From positions 1 through 32,094 of the forward strand of contig CAJZEE010000015.1 of the NCBI GenBank assembly GCA_915066865.1: DNA of 32,094 nucleotides, in the 5' to 3' direction. The notes beneath the pieces are model-generated. The model saw nothing but the letters and a program-made list of their open reading frames with translations, had not been told where the DNA came from and did no database searches. The position numbers were made by a program, and so were the translations under genes. The DNA comes from an uncultured Veillonella sp. (GTDB lineage Bacteria; Bacillota; Negativicutes; Veillonellales; Veillonellaceae). Positions 31,490 through 32,094 of the stretch are shown one piece after another (position 1 is the stretch's first letter; the number at the start of each line of letters is the position of its first letter).

Positions 31490-32094
31490 ATGGATAGTTT
31501 ATTTGATATGACACCTACAAATACATACGAGCCACTTCCTGTACGAATGCGTCCTACTAAACTGGATCATTTATATGGTCAAGAGAAGGCCATAGGGAAG
31601 GGGACTTTCTTGCGTGCTATGGTAGAGAAGGATACAATACCATCTATGCTTTTTTATGGGCCTTGTGGAACAGGTAAGACGACGTTAGCCGGAATCATAG
31701 CTAAGGTGAGCAATAGTCATTTTGTAAACCTGAATGCTACTAACGCTGGTATTGGTGAGTTGAGAACCATCATTGAAGACGCTCGTAAACGGGTTCGTTC
31801 TTTACAGCAACGAACAATTCTATTCCTTGATGAAATTCATCGCTTTAATAAAAGCCAACAAGATGTGTTGTTACCCTGTGTAGAGGATGGAACTATCATC
31901 CTTATTGGTGCTACTACAGAGAATCCGTTCTTTGAAGTTAATAGACCACTTTTGTCTCGTTTGCGTCTTATTACATTAGAAGCACTTACTCCAAAGGCTA
32001 TTGGTCAAATTTTACGTCGCGCCATTACTGATGAAGCGGTAGGCCTTGGCAAGCGTCATCTGCAGGTAACCGATGAAGTTTTAGATCGCAAGGA
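31490..32094 (+). CDS. rarA: RarA/MgsA replication-associated AAA+ ATPase (5' part, 201 codons)
   Basis: RarA is a clamp-loader-like AAA+ protein acting at stalled replication forks. ATG 31490 follows GAGGTGA. Early RPTKLDHLYGQEKAIG is the family signature. Walker A is GPCGTGKTT (about residues 57-65), Walker B is ILFLDEIHRFNKSQQD, and sensor 1 is IGATTENPFFEVN. The Walker A has Cys where RarA usually has Pro, and LPCVEDG has Cys where His is common; both could be lineage traits. The frame is open to the window edge, so the C-terminal half is not seen. Confidence 0.93.
   Translation, partial: MDSLFDMTPTNTYEPLPVRMRPTKLDHLYGQEKAIGKGTFLRAMVEKDTIPSMLFYGPCGTGKTTLAGIIAKVSNSHFVNLNATNAGIGELRTIIEDARKRVRSLQQRTILFLDEIHRFNKSQQDVLLPCVEDGTIILIGATTENPFFEVNRPLLSRLRLITLEALTPKAIGQILRRAITDEAVGLGKRHLQVTDEVLDRK

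Overview
The window looks like chromosomal core and near-core DNA from a Negativicutes bacterium, most likely Veillonella or a close relative. The reasons are low to moderate GC with even codon use throughout, a mreB-mreC-mreD-PBP2-minD-rodA cluster, a radical-SAM pair (TIGR03960/TIGR03936 type) followed by RNase G, the Firmicutes-style rplU-prp-rpmA operon with a cleavable L27 leader, a [FeFe]-hydrogenase maturase (HydG), and a relA-hemZ-hisS-aspS run. The genus is inferred from family resemblance, not from a database match. All 29 recognised genes are on the + strand. I found no insertion sequence, prophage, CRISPR array or tRNA.

Layout. (1) 1-100: a pentanucleotide tandem array at the window edge with a 25-bp higher-order period. 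(2) 179-877: radC, ending at a hairpin. (3) 1157-7583: cell-shape and wall-elongation operon with a divergent MreB, MreC, MreD, PBP2, a MinD-type ATPase and RodA. (4) 7639-12261: two radical-SAM-associated proteins, RNase G and an MntP-type manganese exporter. (5) 12314-13435: a strong promoter, a structured L21 leader, then L21, the Prp protease and L27, closed by a clear terminator. The obg gene that often follows rpmA is absent. (6) 13461-15036: FetAB-type ABC pair with its own promoter and terminator. (7) 15148-19338: Fur-box-controlled FecCDEB-type iron-chelate importer. (8) 19376-20949: hydG as a single-gene unit. (9) 20974-31002: recJ, relA/spoT, a metallo-beta-lactamase-fold hydrolase, a Fur-family regulator, hemZ, hisS and aspS, packed with short gaps or overlaps behind a promoter that carries a large AT-rich dyad and GATAAT repeats. 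(10) 31043-31256: a probable 6S RNA with promoter and terminator. (11) 31323-32094: four exact 9-bp tandem units and the 5' part of rarA.

How the genes work together. Three themes recur: envelope growth, translation (ribosomal proteins, two aminoacyl-tRNA synthetases, stringent response, RNase G, 6S RNA) and metal handling (iron import, a probable iron exporter, manganese export, Fur, heme synthesis, Fe-S radical-SAM enzymes). The Fur-like regulator overlaps hemZ, and Fur-box-like sequence lies both before the importer and before the operon that encodes the regulator, which suggests an iron circuit with autoregulation. I saw no clearly novel multi-gene system. The most unusual items are the edge repeat, the 9-bp iterons before rarA, the dyad and Fur-like site before recJ, the altered nucleotide loop of MreB, and MinD without an adjacent MinC.
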